Below are positions 25,691 through 34,749 of a stretch of DNA of 64,000 bases, piece after piece. The stretch covers positions 1 to 64,000 of the forward strand of contig DUBO01000044.1 in assembly GCA_012960245.1 (NCBI GenBank). The letters are read 5' to 3'. The position numbers were made by a program, and so were the translations under genes. This DNA comes from Candidatus Binatota bacterium. Its GTDB lineage: Bacteria; Desulfobacterota; Binatia; UBA1149. The notes below the pieces were generated by a model. That model saw only the letters and a program-made list of their open reading frames with translations, searched no databases and was not told where the DNA came from. Numbering within the stretch: the stretch's first letter is position 1; the number at the start of each line of letters is the position of its first letter.

Positions 25691-26155
25691 TCAATCACAA
25701 GTGCACGGTGCCCGGTTGAGGTTGGACCCACAGCCGAAACACAGGCCCCTGCAATCTTCGTTGCAGGGCGTAGTATCATCAACTCCCAGCAACAGCTCTT
25801 CAACTACCAGTGGTGACAAGTCGAGCCTGTCGCCGTCGTGACTCGCGACCGCGCTGCTTTCAGCACCGGCTCCACGGTCAAACCGTTCAACGACAAGGCG
25901 AAAATCCCGCTTGATACCCCTGAAAAACTCGTCGAGACAACGCGGGCAATCACCCATCACGCCGCCCTCCAATCGCCCTGTGACGACCACGTCGTCGCCA
26001 CAAAGCTGCACCTCCGCAGCTACCTTGAGCTCTTCGTCAAAATGCTGGCCCGTACACCCGGGACTCAGCGCGAGCTGCCGGTTCATGCCTTCAACGGGTT
26101 CAAAAAACTCTACCCGCCTGGGAACCGACCCAAGGTCTGCTATGCGGACTTCCAT
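25691..26155 (-). CDS. YceD/DUF177-family protein
   Basis: 154 residues. DUF177 (YceD) proteins are found upstream of rpmF in most bacteria and are implicated in 23S rRNA metabolism or L32 production. The conserved features are [18 protein letters not shown] and the C-terminal cysteine-rich [17 protein letters not shown] with CTCD at the end, a probable zinc site. Translation start at 26155 gives a typical N-terminus (EVRIADLG). It is the first gene of the series after an 86-bp gap from lpxD. Confidence 0.88.
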   Translation of the reverse strand: MEVRIADLGSVPRRVEFFEPVEGMNRQLALSPGCTGQHFDEELKVAAEVQLCGDDVVVTGRLEGGVMGDCPRCLDEFFRGIKRDFRLVVERFDRGAGAESSAVASHDGDRLDLSPLVVEELLLGVDDTTPCNEDCRGLCFGCGSNLNRAPCTCD

Positions 26156-26241
26156 TCTCGCCTACAAAACCATGTGCTTACCGCACCGGAACGCCTCGAC
26201 AGCCGCGAACTCTACACCGAGCTGCCGAGGAAGGCAACGAA

Positions 26242-27267
26242 TCAATTCATCCCGTCGGACCCCGTTTCCAGCGCTTTTTCGAGCCGGGCTACCCGTTTAA
26301 ACAGCTCGGGTAAGCGTTTGAGCAGCACCGAACAGCGCCGCCACAGGCCAATGTTTACCGCGGGCGTTCCGGCAACTATCTCGCCACTTTCGACATCGCC
26401 CAGCACGCCGGTCTGCCCTGCGCACTGCACGCCGGCGCCGATTTCGAGGTGTCCACCGAATCCGCACTGCCCACCGGTCATTACCCCGGCCCCCAGCCTG
26501 GTGCTCCCGGCCACACCGGTCTGTGCCGCCAGTATGGTGTGATCGCCCAGTTCGCAGCCGTGCGCAATCATGACGAGATTGTCCAGCTTGACGCCGTCTC
26601 CAAGTGTGGTAACTCCCACCGCGGCCCTGTCTACCGTGGTGTTGGCTCCCAGATCAACGCTGTCGCCGATCTCTACCGTGCCGGCCTGGGGAACGCTGAG
26701 CGCCACGCCCTGCCCGGTGGGCAGAAAGCCGAAGCCGTCGCCGCCAAGCACCACTCCAGGCTGAAGAGTGACATCGTCACCCAGCACGACCCGCTCGCGG
26801 ACGACTACTCCCGCGTGGGCCGTAAAATTATGCCCGGCCTTGACCTCGGGATAGATAACGACGTGCGGATGTATCCGCGCCCCCGGACCGAGCACTACAT
26901 TTTCGCCCAACACAGCAAACGGGCCTACGTAGGCGCCTTCTCCAAGGCGGGCGGTATCGGCAACGACGGCTGAGGCATGTATGCCCTCAACCGGCTGTGG
27001 CCGATCGTCAAACAGGGCAATTGCTGTCGCGAATACAAACTGGGGATTGTCGCACCTGAGTAACTGCAGCCCCTCCGATTCAACCGAGCGGTCTACGAGC
27101 ACAGCGCCGGCCGAAGACGACCGAAGCAACCGCCGGTATTTGAGACTGGAGACGAAAGCTAGATCCGCGGGGCCGGCAGTCTCTATCGGGGCTACACCCG
27201 TTATTTCTATCGCCGGATCTCCATCGAGCTCAGCGCCGAGCTTTTCTGCAAGTTCATCAAGCCGCAT
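26242..27267 (-). CDS. lpxD: UDP-3-O-(3-hydroxyacyl)glucosamine N-acyltransferase
   Basis: 341 residues, the usual length. LpxD adds the amide-linked hydroxyacyl chain from ACP in lipid A synthesis. An N-terminal UDP-binding domain (RLDELAEKLGAELDGDPAIEITGVAPIE) precedes a left-handed beta-helix of hexapeptide repeats. The catalytic His is in LVMIAHGCELGDH, and GGDGFGF is the conserved loop. A C-terminal helix ends the protein. It is not in the common bamA-ompH-lpxD-fabZ-lpxA cluster. It is divergent from hisI with 110 bp between, which must hold two promoters. Confidence 0.95.
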   Translation of the reverse strand: MRLDELAEKLGAELDGDPAIEITGVAPIETAGPADLAFVSSLKYRRLLRSSSAGAVLVDRSVESEGLQLLRCDNPQFVFATAIALFDDRPQPVEGIHASAVVADTARLGEGAYVGPFAVLGENVVLGPGARIHPHVVIYPEVKAGHNFTAHAGVVVRERVVLGDDVTLQPGVVLGGDGFGFLPTGQGVALSVPQAGTVEIGDSVDLGANTTVDRAAVGVTTLGDGVKLDNLVMIAHGCELGDHTILAAQTGVAGSTRLGAGVMTGGQCGFGGHLEIGAGVQCAGQTGVLGDVESGEIVAGTPAVNIGLWRRCSVLLKRLPELFKRVARLEKALETGSDGMN

Positions 27268-27377
27268 ATTGGTCGTTTACCCCTGTCGCGACAGCAGAAC
27301 AAGGGATTGCGTTTCTCGATACCCCCTGCAAACATCCCCGACGCGCGAACGGCAACACGCCACTTCGCTAACAAGTC

Positions 27378-27755
27378 ATGATAGACGTCGATTTCGCCAA
27401 GGGGGACGGGCTCGTTCCCGTCATAGTCCAGGACCACGAGGACGGTACCGTCCTTATGGTTGCCTACATGAACGAGCAATCGTGGAAACACACCCTTGAG
27501 ACCGGCACCGCCACCTTCTGGAGCCGTTCACGCGGCGAGTTGTGGATCAAGGGTCAATCAAGCGGCAATACCCAGCTGGTAAAAGACGTTTTCGTCGACT
27601 GTGACTCCGACACGATATTGCTGCAGGTTGAGCAAGTGGGTGGAGCCGCGTGCCACGAAGGTTACCGCTCCTGTTTCTTCAGGCGGGTGGTAGACGACGA
27701 GCTGCAGGTACAGGGCAAAAGGATATTTGACCCGGCCGAGGTGTACAGCAAGTGA
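27378..27755 (+). CDS. hisI: Phosphoribosyl-AMP cyclohydrolase
   Basis: 125 residues, the monofunctional HisI form without the HisE domain. It opens the adenine ring of PR-AMP in histidine synthesis. The magnesium and zinc sites are visible: [15 protein letters not shown] supplies Asp ligands and one Cys, and [12 protein letters not shown] the other cysteines; [17 protein letters not shown] is also conserved. It overlaps hisG by 4 bp (GTGA), so the two are coupled. Confidence 0.95.
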   Translation: MIDVDFAKGDGLVPVIVQDHEDGTVLMVAYMNEQSWKHTLETGTATFWSRSRGELWIKGQSSGNTQLVKDVFVDCDSDTILLQVEQVGGAACHEGYRSCFFRRVVDDELQVQGKRIFDPAEVYSK

Positions 27756-28624
27756 GCGTTCTCAAATTTGGTGTGCCCAAGGGCAGCCTCGAAGATTCAA
27801 CTATAGAGCTACTGCGCAAGTCCGGCTGGAGAATCACAAAATCCTCGCGCAGTTATTTCCCCTACATCGACGACCCCGACATCACCTGTTCGCTTGTGCG
27901 AGCCCAGGAGATGTCACGTTACGTTGAACTGGGAGCTCTCGACTGCGGTATTACCGGCAAAGACTGGACCGAAGAAAACCACTCCGACGTCGAGGCGGTT
28001 TGCGATCTTGTGTACTCCAAGGCCTCTTTCCGTCCCACCCGCTGGGTGCTGGCGGTACCGGCGGGGTCTGAGATAAAGTCGCCCGAAGACCTCGAAGGAA
28101 AACGCATCGCGACCGAACTGACCGGGTTTACGGCCCGGTACTTTGCCGACAAAGGCATCAAGGTAGACGTGGAGTTTTCCTGGGGAGCCACCGAGGCCAA
28201 GATCAGCCAGGGCTTGTGCGACGCCATAGTCGAGGTCACCGAAACGGGGAGCACCCTGCGGGCAAACGGCTTGGAAATCATAGCCGACCTGATGGAATCC
28301 AACCCCCAGCTGATAGCCAACCGCGAAGCCATGGCGGATCCGGTCCGCAGCGCCAAGATCGAACAGATCTCAACTCTGCTCAAGGCCGCCCTGGCCGCCG
28401 AGGGAGTGGTCGGCCTCAAGATGAACGTCCCACGGGCCCAGCTCGAAGCGGTCACCAGCGCGCTTCCCAGTGTAACCGCGCCGACAGTTGCCGATCTGCT
28501 GGAAGGCGATTGGGTATCAGTCGAGACGATAATCTCTGAGAAAGCCGTGCGCGACCTCGTACCGCTGCTGCTCAAGGCGGGGGCCGTGGGCATAGTTGAG
28601 TACCCGTTGAACAAGCTCATCTGA
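27752..28624 (+). CDS. hisG: ATP phosphoribosyltransferase, long form
   Basis: 290 residues, the long form with a C-terminal ACT-like regulatory domain, so no HisZ partner is required. It catalyses the first step of histidine synthesis and should be feedback-inhibited by histidine through that domain ([21 protein letters not shown]). The catalytic part starts [18 protein letters not shown], and [18 protein letters not shown] is the PRPP-binding region. The start codon is GTG. Three 15-bp tandem repeats lie directly after its stop. Confidence 0.95.
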   Translation: MSVLKFGVPKGSLEDSTIELLRKSGWRITKSSRSYFPYIDDPDITCSLVRAQEMSRYVELGALDCGITGKDWTEENHSDVEAVCDLVYSKASFRPTRWVLAVPAGSEIKSPEDLEGKRIATELTGFTARYFADKGIKVDVEFSWGATEAKISQGLCDAIVEVTETGSTLRANGLEIIADLMESNPQLIANREAMADPVRSAKIEQISTLLKAALAAEGVVGLKMNVPRAQLEAVTSALPSVTAPTVADLLEGDWVSVETIISEKAVRDLVPLLLKAGAVGIVEYPLNKLI

Positions 28625-28635
28625 GCTACAGGGCT

Positions 28636-28680
28636 CTGAACTACTGGATCCTGAACTACTGGATCCTGAACTACTGGAGC
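28636..28680. repeat. Three 15-bp tandem repeats after hisG
   Basis: CTGAACTACTGGATC occurs at 28636-28650 and 28651-28665 and, with one change (GAGC end), at 28666-28680. The 15 bp just before, which include the hisG stop, match the unit at about 10 positions, so the array may have grown from the stop-codon region. It lies in the 114-bp convergent gap between hisG and the ferredoxin gene. Confidence 0.85.
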
Positions 28681-28738
28681 CTGCGCTCACCACCCCGCAC
28701 TCATCAAGCGAGCGCTGTCGCAGGCGGCGGGCCTGTAA

Positions 28739-29227
28739 TCAGGCAGCCTTTTCCGAATCGCCGGCTTCGCTTTCGCCGAAGCCGAGGTCTTCGAGATAGT
28801 CGACCTTCTCAGCGCCGGTCATGATGTAAACGCCTTGCCAGCCGCAGACTTCTTCGCAGAGTTTGCAACCAACGCATTTTTTTTCGTCAACCTCGACCAG
28901 CCCCAGGTAGATGGGACCGGTGTTCCCCGGGGCCGGGTACAACGCGTCGAACGGGCAGACATCGATACAGACTCCGCAGCCATTGCAGCTGTCGGGGTTG
29001 ATCACGGCGATAGGACGTTCGACCTTCTTGAGCACCGAGGTCATCTGGCCGAAGGTGTCGAGAATCGAGTCGTCGGGGCAGATAACGCCGCAGGCACCGC
29101 AGTCAATGCAGCTGGCGGCTTCGATGATAAAAGCTTCGCCCTTCCGGCCACTTATGGCCTGTGTAGGGCAACGCTGCTCACAGGCGGTACAACCCGTGCA
29201 GTTCTCTGCGATTATTCGGTACGGCAT
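28739..29227 (-). CDS. Ferredoxin with four [4Fe-4S] sites
   Basis: 162 residues with four CxxCxxCxxxC motifs: CTGCTACEQRCP, CIDCGACGVICP, CNGCGVCIDVCP and CVGCKLCEEVCG; the last ends in Gly instead of Pro. It is therefore a polyferredoxin of two tandem 2[4Fe-4S] units, cytosolic, with a charged acidic C-terminal tail. It is 21 bp downstream of a small membrane protein, with which it may form a membrane-associated electron carrier. Both are at the distal end of the polysaccharide operon, but a functional link to polysaccharide synthesis is not evident. Confidence 0.88.
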   Translation of the reverse strand: MPYRIIAENCTGCTACEQRCPTQAISGRKGEAFIIEAASCIDCGACGVICPDDSILDTFGQMTSVLKKVERPIAVINPDSCNGCGVCIDVCPFDALYPAPGNTGPIYLGLVEVDEKKCVGCKLCEEVCGWQGVYIMTGAEKVDYLEDLGFGESEAGDSEKAA

Positions 29228-29248
29228 GTCTCGAGCTCGACGGCAGAA

Positions 29249-29461
29249 TTATCTCTGCATATCCACCAGTATTTCTTCTTCACGGCCTTCGCGGATCAGC
29301 TTGTCGTTGTGCAGCGCCTGCCGCATCCCCACCCAGGTAAAAAACCCGACCAGCAGCAGCGCTCCCGCTACCGGCATATTGTCGGGCTTGGAAATGATCT
29401 CGACGAACTGACCCCAAGCGGTCATCTGGTGCGGCGAAGCTGCTGCAGACAATAAAAACAA
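29249..29461 (-). CDS. Small single-span membrane protein next to ferredoxin
   Basis: 70 residues if started at the TTG at 29461, which has GGAGG 7 bp upstream; the frame is open to 29527 and also has an ATG at 29425. The conserved-looking core is WGQFVEIISKPDNMPVAG, then a membrane helix (ALLLVGFFTWVGM), then a charged cytosolic tail RQALHNDKLIREGREEEIL. I recall similar small proteins near respiratory or ferredoxin genes in deltaproteobacteria but know no function. Position suggests it anchors the adjacent ferredoxin. Confidence 0.6.
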   Translation of the reverse strand: MFLLSAAASPHQMTAWGQFVEIISKPDNMPVAGALLLVGFFTWVGMRQALHNDKLIREGREEEILVDMQR

Positions 29462-29549
29462 AACGAAACCTCCGTGGACAGCCCCTCTATAAAGGGAACC
29501 AGAAAAGCAGCCTACGCAGCCCGCCAAGGGTTGTCAATAAAGTAGATTC

Positions 29550-30497
29550 TCACGCTGAAGAGCCTTCGTGGCGCAAAGCAAATGCTTGCCAGGTAAGGCC
29601 CATACCTTCGCCGAAACTGACGACAGGTGAGTAGTCCAGTGATTTTTCAGCCTTGCTTATGTCCGCCAGCGAGTCGCGCACGTCCCCCTGTCGGGGGGGG
29701 CCATGAACCCGCTCTACCCGTTTACCGGAAGCGTCTTCGATGGCGGCCAGTATATTGAGCAACGAATAACGTTCGCCACAAGCGACATTGAACACGTCAC
29801 CCACGGCGTCGGCCCCGGCTTCCAGAGCGAGCAGGTTGGCGCGGACGACGTTGGCGACGTAGGTGAAATCCCGTGTCTGTTCACCGTCGCCATCAATGGA
29901 TGCACTGGTAGCGGCCAGGGCGCAATGCATGAAAGCCGGTATCACGGCCGCGTATGCTGAGTCCGGCCGCTGGCGAGGACCAAAAACGTTAAAATAGCGA
30001 AGCGAGACCGTTTCGAGCCCGTAGATACCTGCAAAAACCCGTGTATAGTTTTCGGCGGCCAGTTTACTTGCCGCGTAGGGCGAAACCGGCGCCGTAGGCA
30101 AGGTTTCAACCTTGGGCAAAGCAGGGTTGGCTCCGTAGACGGACGATGAAGACGAATATACAAGGCGCCGAACGCCGGCATCTCGAGCGGCGATCAACAC
30201 GTTAAGTGTCCCGTTGACGTTCACGGCATGACTAGTCGCGGGGTCATCTATCGAACGCGGAACCGAACCAAGAGCAGCAAGGTGCAAGACGCTGTCAACT
30301 CCGACCATGGCCCGCGCTACGGCATCGCTGTCGCGTATGTCACACTCCCTCAGGTCTACCTCGCCGCCGAGATCTTCGATGTTGGATCGCAAACCATTAG
30401 AAAAATCGTCGACCACCCGCACTTCGTCCCCGCGCGCGAGCAACGCCTCTACAATATTCGAACCGATGAAGCCGGCTCCGCCCGTTACCAGGATCAT
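29550..30497 (-). CDS. NAD-dependent epimerase, UDP-hexose(NAc) 4-epimerase-like
   Basis: 315 residues, extended short-chain dehydrogenase fold. NAD binding is by VTGGAGFIGSNIVEAL; VDDFSNGLRSN and LAALGSVPRSIDDP are typical of the WbpP/GalE branch, and the catalytic residues are SSSSVYG and YAASK. The C-terminal region FNVACGERYSLLNIL fits UDP-N-acetylglucosamine/UDP-galactose 4-epimerases. It would supply a galacto-configured sugar for the polysaccharide. It is the last sugar-related gene of the operon, 13 bp after a GT2 gene. Confidence 0.85.
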   Translation of the reverse strand: MILVTGGAGFIGSNIVEALLARGDEVRVVDDFSNGLRSNIEDLGGEVDLRECDIRDSDAVARAMVGVDSVLHLAALGSVPRSIDDPATSHAVNVNGTLNVLIAARDAGVRRLVYSSSSSVYGANPALPKVETLPTAPVSPYAASKLAAENYTRVFAGIYGLETVSLRYFNVFGPRQRPDSAYAAVIPAFMHCALAATSASIDGDGEQTRDFTYVANVVRANLLALEAGADAVGDVFNVACGERYSLLNILAAIEDASGKRVERVHGPPRQGDVRDSLADISKAEKSLDYSPVVSFGEGMGLTWQAFALRHEGSSA

Positions 30498-30510
30498 GAC
30501 TGCTCGGGTT

Positions 30511-31275
30511 TCAACCTGCCGCCTTGTCGGGCGGTTTGGCGGCCGCCAGCACCTCGCGGGCGAGAGGCCGTCTCATGCGGTCGAAGACGTTGAACTTGAA
30601 GATGTGCCAGAACGCAGCCACACCATCCTTCCATGTGATTTTCTTTCCGTCCCCGTAATCACGCCCCCAGTAAGATATGGGAAGTTCGTAAATACGGCAG
30701 TGCATCTGAGCGACCCGCGCGGTGACCTCGGGCTCAAAACCAAAGCGATTACTGGTGAGCCTCATCGCCTGGATCACTTCCCTACGAAATGCCTTGTAGC
30801 CTGTCTCCATGTCAGTGAGGTTCAGGTTGGTAAAAACGTTAGACATCAAGGTAAGGAACTGGTTACCCAGCTGGTGCCAGAAAAACAGGACCCTGTGGGG
30901 ACCGCCGAGAAAGCGGGAACCGTAAACGACGTCGGCCACGCCCTGCGCGATCGGCTCGAGCAAGCGAGGGTACTCGACCGGGTCGTACTCCAGGTCAGCG
31001 TCCTGGACTATTACCACGTCATTGGAAGCCACAGCCAGCGCCGTACGTATGGCGGCACCCTTGCCCCGGTTGACGGGATGAAAAAGCACCTCCAGGTCAG
31101 GCTGCTCGAGAGCAATAATCTCAAGCAGTTCACGGGTTCCATCGGTGGAACAGTCGTCGACCAGGATTATCTGCGTCTCGACCTCTACCGCGCGCACCTT
31201 TTCGACCAGGGAGCGGATCGTGGCGACTTCGTTAAAAACCGGCACGAGTACCGAAAGACTGGGAAGCTCGCTCAT
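30511..31275 (-). CDS. Family 2 glycosyltransferase, polyprenyl-phosphate mannosyltransferase (DPM1)-like
   Basis: 254 residues. [67 protein letters not shown] and [13 protein letters not shown] are the hallmark motifs of DPM1-like GT2 enzymes, which move a sugar from a nucleotide donor to polyprenyl phosphate. No C-terminal membrane helices are present, so it is a soluble or peripheral form. The polyprenyl-P-sugar could be the donor for the GT39-like membrane transferase encoded at 34736-36385. Confidence 0.87.
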   Translation of the reverse strand: MSELPSLSVLVPVFNEVATIRSLVEKVRAVEVETQIILVDDCSTDGTRELLEIIALEQPDLEVLFHPVNRGKGAAIRTALAVASNDVVIVQDADLEYDPVEYPRLLEPIAQGVADVVYGSRFLGGPHRVLFFWHQLGNQFLTLMSNVFTNLNLTDMETGYKAFRREVIQAMRLTSNRFGFEPEVTARVAQMHCRIYELPISYWGRDYGDGKKITWKDGVAAFWHIFKFNVFDRMRRPLAREVLAAAKPPDKAAG

Positions 31276-31279
31276 ACTC

Positions 31280-32362
31280 TTAGTTTTTCGTCGCCTCCTG
31301 CGACAAGGAATCCCCGGACACTGCGTTCAAAATATCCGAATCAGCGTACCGAGGCTCCAGTTTAGTGGTTTTAGCGGCCGGCAGAAACCACCTGTTGGCA
31401 AATCTCAGCAAGCCCCACAGAAAGCCGACCCCCCAGGCATGATGAATCGTTGCCAGCGCTAGCACACCGGCAGCGCTCGCAGACGGTGTTTTTCCGTCTT
31501 TGCAGGCAACCGCGGCCGCAAACAGCAGGTAAGCCAGCACCGCGGTAGCGACCAACGGGCCCGCCAACGAAACAAATGGAGAGACGAGCAGGCCGAGCAA
31601 CAACGCAGCATCGAACAGGGGGGGAACAAAATGGCGCAGGCTCATCTGAGCCCTGTGCTTCTGGAGTACCCTCACCTTCCAGGTCCCGTACTGGAAGAAC
31701 TGGATGGCCAACGATCGCCAGGTCTGCCTGTTCTGGTACCACGACTTGATGTCTGGAGACAGGACGATCCTGCCCCCCTGCCCGCGCAAGCGATAGTTGA
31801 ACTCGTCGTCCTGGTTCCTCACCAGCTCTTCGTCAAAAAGGCCCTGCTCTTCGAACACCCGACGCGGCCAGGCCCCCATGTAGACGGTGTCGGTTTCCAT
31901 CTCTTCGCTCGCAAAATGAAACGAGGCGCCTACGCCGAAGCGGGACGCCATCGCCCGCGCAACCGCGTCGCCGAACACCCCTCCCCCGAGCGAAACCATG
32001 GGCCCACCCGCGTTGTCAGCAGCCGTGCGTTCGAGTACGTCAACCACTCTATCCAGATAATCAGCCGCCAACTGGGTATGAACATCCACGCGAACAATGA
32101 TGTCGCCCCGCGACTCGCGAATGGCCAGGTTGAGACTGCTGGGCACGATGCCGGCCGGGTTGTCCAGAATCCGAAGGCGGGAGTCCTGACTCGCGATTAC
32201 TTCGAGCAGGCCCCGCGTGTTGTCAGTAGAGCAGCCGTCCACAACGATGATCTCCATCCTGTCGGCCGGGTAGTCCTGCTTGAGTACTCCCCTCACACAG
32301 CCCTCGATCCAAAGGGACTCGTTACGGGCCGGTACGACTACACTTACAAAGGGCCTGTTCAT
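31280..32362 (-). CDS. Family 2 glycosyltransferase, ExoA-like
   Basis: 360 residues. The GT-A domain has [50 protein letters not shown] and [18 protein letters not shown], matching succinoglycan ExoA-type enzymes. Several C-terminal membrane segments follow ([37 protein letters not shown]). It elongates a lipid-linked oligosaccharide at the cytoplasmic face. It overlaps the upstream GT4 gene by 4 bp. Confidence 0.87.
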   Translation of the reverse strand: MNRPFVSVVVPARNESLWIEGCVRGVLKQDYPADRMEIIVVDGCSTDNTRGLLEVIASQDSRLRILDNPAGIVPSSLNLAIRESRGDIIVRVDVHTQLAADYLDRVVDVLERTAADNAGGPMVSLGGGVFGDAVARAMASRFGVGASFHFASEEMETDTVYMGAWPRRVFEEQGLFDEELVRNQDDEFNYRLRGQGGRIVLSPDIKSWYQNRQTWRSLAIQFFQYGTWKVRVLQKHRAQMSLRHFVPPLFDAALLLGLLVSPFVSLAGPLVATAVLAYLLFAAAVACKDGKTPSASAAGVLALATIHHAWGVGFLWGLLRFANRWFLPAAKTTKLEPRYADSDILNAVSGDSLSQEATKN

Positions 32363-33441
32363 CCCGCGCCCCCTGACACCGCCAGCTCGTAGACTTTCCT
32401 GGTTTCACTCACCATCACCGGAATCGAAAACCTGTGCCTCGCTTCCTCCCGAGCCGCGGCACCTACCGATGCTGCGAGTTCAGTGTCCGCGGCCAGCTGC
32501 AGCGCCCGACCAGCGAGTGCCGACGCGTCACCGAAATCCACCAGCCAGCCGGTTCGACCCTCATCGAGGAGTTCGGGTGTACCGCCGGCCGGCGTCGCGA
32601 CAACCGGCAGGCCGGCTGCCATGGCCTCGAGTACCACGTTGGGCGCGCCTTCCCAGTCCGAGCAGAGCCAGAACTGCCCCAACGAAGCAAGCATGGACGC
32701 AATATCGTCTACATTGCCACGAAAACTGATGGCATGGGCGAGGCCCAGTTCGCTGGACCTGTTTTCAAGCTCTCCCCTGAGCGACCCGCCACCAGCAATA
32801 ACGAAACGAGCCTCGGGGTCACCTTCCAGTACCAATCGCGCAGCTTCGAGAAACATACCCAAGTTTTTCTGTGGCTGCAGCCGCCCCACAGTGCCGATGA
32901 CGAGGCCCTCGGACGGGGCCGGGTTATCTACAAAAAATTCTTCGCCCACGCCATTGTATACAATGCTGGACCGCTTGCGCTGGAGGCCATAATGCTCGAC
33001 TGCGTAATCGGCCATGGCCTGAGAATTACAGATGACCGCGGCCGAACCCTGAAACGCGCGGCGGATTACCCACCGTCTCAGGAGTGAAGGCTCGGGCTTG
33101 CAGTTCCTGGCTGAGCCCACCAGAAGAACTCCCGGCAACAGCCGTGTGGCCAGCCAGGCGTAAGAACTCGCAATAAAAAGAAACGCATGCACGAGCTCGA
33201 TACGGTCCTGCCTCAAGCTACTGGCGAGCGAGACCACCCGGCGCAAGCTCAGGCCTCCCCGGCTAGCGATTATTCGTAGCTCTACTCCAGCGTCACTCAG
33301 TCTTTTGCCCCAGGGCTCAACGACATCTGACAGGCAGTACACTACAACATGATCAGTAGCGGCCAGGCCGACTGCGAGATTGTAGAGTTGCCTCTCGGCA
33401 CCTCCGTAGCCCAGCCCGCCTATTACCAGTCCGACTCGCAC
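32359..33441 (-). CDS. Family 4 glycosyltransferase
   Basis: 360 residues with a GT-B fold. The N-terminal acceptor half begins RVGLVIGGLGYGGAERQLYNLA; the nucleotide-sugar half has GTVGRLQPQKNLGMFLEAA and the E-x7-E motif in EGAPNVVLEAMAAGLPVVATPAGGTPELL. The donor and acceptor cannot be predicted. It is 12 bp after the nucleotide-sugar dehydrogenase gene and overlaps the next GT2 gene by 4 bp. Confidence 0.9.
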   Translation of the reverse strand: MRVGLVIGGLGYGGAERQLYNLAVGLAATDHVVVYCLSDVVEPWGKRLSDAGVELRIIASRGGLSLRRVVSLASSLRQDRIELVHAFLFIASSYAWLATRLLPGVLLVGSARNCKPEPSLLRRWVIRRAFQGSAAVICNSQAMADYAVEHYGLQRKRSSIVYNGVGEEFFVDNPAPSEGLVIGTVGRLQPQKNLGMFLEAARLVLEGDPEARFVIAGGGSLRGELENRSSELGLAHAISFRGNVDDIASMLASLGQFWLCSDWEGAPNVVLEAMAAGLPVVATPAGGTPELLDEGRTGWLVDFGDASALAGRALQLAADTELAASVGAAAREEARHRFSIPVMVSETRKVYELAVSGGAG

Positions 33442-33453
33442 GGCATCTAGGTC

Positions 33454-34749
33454 TTATATTTTGAACACGGTCGAGGTTGGGAATTCTTTCATTCCGTTGC
33501 GGGTATCGAGCACAACACAGCCACTGTCCGACACCAGGCCGAGGTCAAAGACACGGTGGTTGGTGAGCAATATCACCAGGTCAGCGGCTCGAAGCACGCT
33601 ATCTTCCAGGGGAACCGAAGACATCGGCTCACCTTCGAGGACAACCTTGTCCACGTAGGGATCACAGAACGAGATATTGGCACCCTTGCGCAGCAACAAG
33701 GTCATCACGTCGAGGGCCGGAGATTCGCGCACGTCGTTGGTATTAGCTTTGTAAGCGACACCGAGACAGAGGATGCTGGCCCCTCGCACCGCTTTCTCCT
33801 GCTCGTTTAGAAGGTCAACGGTCCGCGAAACAACGAAGGCCGGCTTCTCCGCGTTGATCTCGGCCGCGAGTTCGATAAAACGCGCTGAGAAACCCTCGGC
33901 ACGGGCCTTCCAGGTGAGGTAATGGGGATCCACCGGTATGCAGTGCCCGCCCAGCCCCGGCCCGGGGTAAAACGGCATGAAGCCGAAAGGCTTGGTAGCC
34001 GCAGCATCGATAACCTCCCAGACATCTATGCCGAATCGATCGCACATCTGGCTCATCTCGTTGACGAGCGCAATGTTCACACTACGAAAAGTGTTCTCCA
34101 GCAACTTTACCATCTCGGCCACGCGGGTCGTGCTAACCAGGACAACCTCGTCTATGCAACGACCGTACAAGGCGGCAGCCGCCTCGGTGGCGATAGGCCC
34201 GTGTCCGCCCACGACCTTGGGAATATTGCGAGTGGTGTAGTCCTTGTTGCCGGGGTCGGTCCTCTCCGGCGAAAATGCGACGAACACGTCCTGGCCGGGG
34301 TCGAAACCAGCGTCCCTCAGCATGGGCAGCACCAGTTCCTCGGTTGTTCCCGGGTAGGTGGTACTCTCTAGTATCATCAATTGCCCAGGTTTCATGTGAG
34401 CCGCGATACTTTTGACAGCATCGACCACGAACGACAGGTTAGGTTCCTTGGTTTTGCGCAAGGGAGTCGGCACACAGATATTCACGGTGTCGAGCTCAGC
34501 CACCATCGAAAAATCAGTCGTGGCCTGCAAGCGCCCCGATGACACCAACGGTGCGATGGTCTCGTCGGGCACGTCCATTATGTACGAATGACCGGCGTTG
34601 ATGGCGTCAACCTTGTCCGCCTGGACATCAAAGCCGATCACCTTCAGACCCCCGGCCGCCATTTCAACAGCAAGTGGTAAACCGACATAGCCCAATCCAA
34701 CTACACCGGCGCAAGCCTGACCGCTGCGAATGCGTTCAATGAGATCCAT
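33454..34749 (-). CDS. UDP-N-acetylglucosamine 6-dehydrogenase-like
   Basis: 431 residues. Nucleotide-sugar dehydrogenase with NAD-binding GVVGLGYVGLPLAVEMA, the catalytic Cys in GLGGHCIPVDPHYL (~260), and C-terminal domain VAYKANTNDVRESPALDV. The motifs FSPERTDPGN and GGHGPIATEAA fit the WbpA/TviB-type branch (UDP-GlcNAc to UDP-GlcNAcA) rather than UDP-glucose dehydrogenase. Product uronic acid would make the polysaccharide acidic. It overlaps the GT39-like gene by 14 bp. Confidence 0.88.
   Translation of the reverse strand: MDLIERIRSGQACAGVVGLGYVGLPLAVEMAAGGLKVIGFDVQADKVDAINAGHSYIMDVPDETIAPLVSSGRLQATTDFSMVAELDTVNICVPTPLRKTKEPNLSFVVDAVKSIAAHMKPGQLMILESTTYPGTTEELVLPMLRDAGFDPGQDVFVAFSPERTDPGNKDYTTRNIPKVVGGHGPIATEAAAALYGRCIDEVVLVSTTRVAEMVKLLENTFRSVNIALVNEMSQMCDRFGIDVWEVIDAAATKPFGFMPFYPGPGLGGHCIPVDPHYLTWKARAEGFSARFIELAAEINAEKPAFVVSRTVDLLNEQEKAVRGASILCLGVAYKANTNDVRESPALDVMTLLLRKGANISFCDPYVDKVVLEGEPMSSVPLEDSVLRAADLVILLTNHRVFDLGLVSDSGCVVLDTRNGMKEFPTSTVFKI

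Noticed and set aside
28636-28680. Tandem repeats as a CRISPR remnant
   Set aside because: Units are 15 bp, directly adjacent without spacers, and no cas gene is present.
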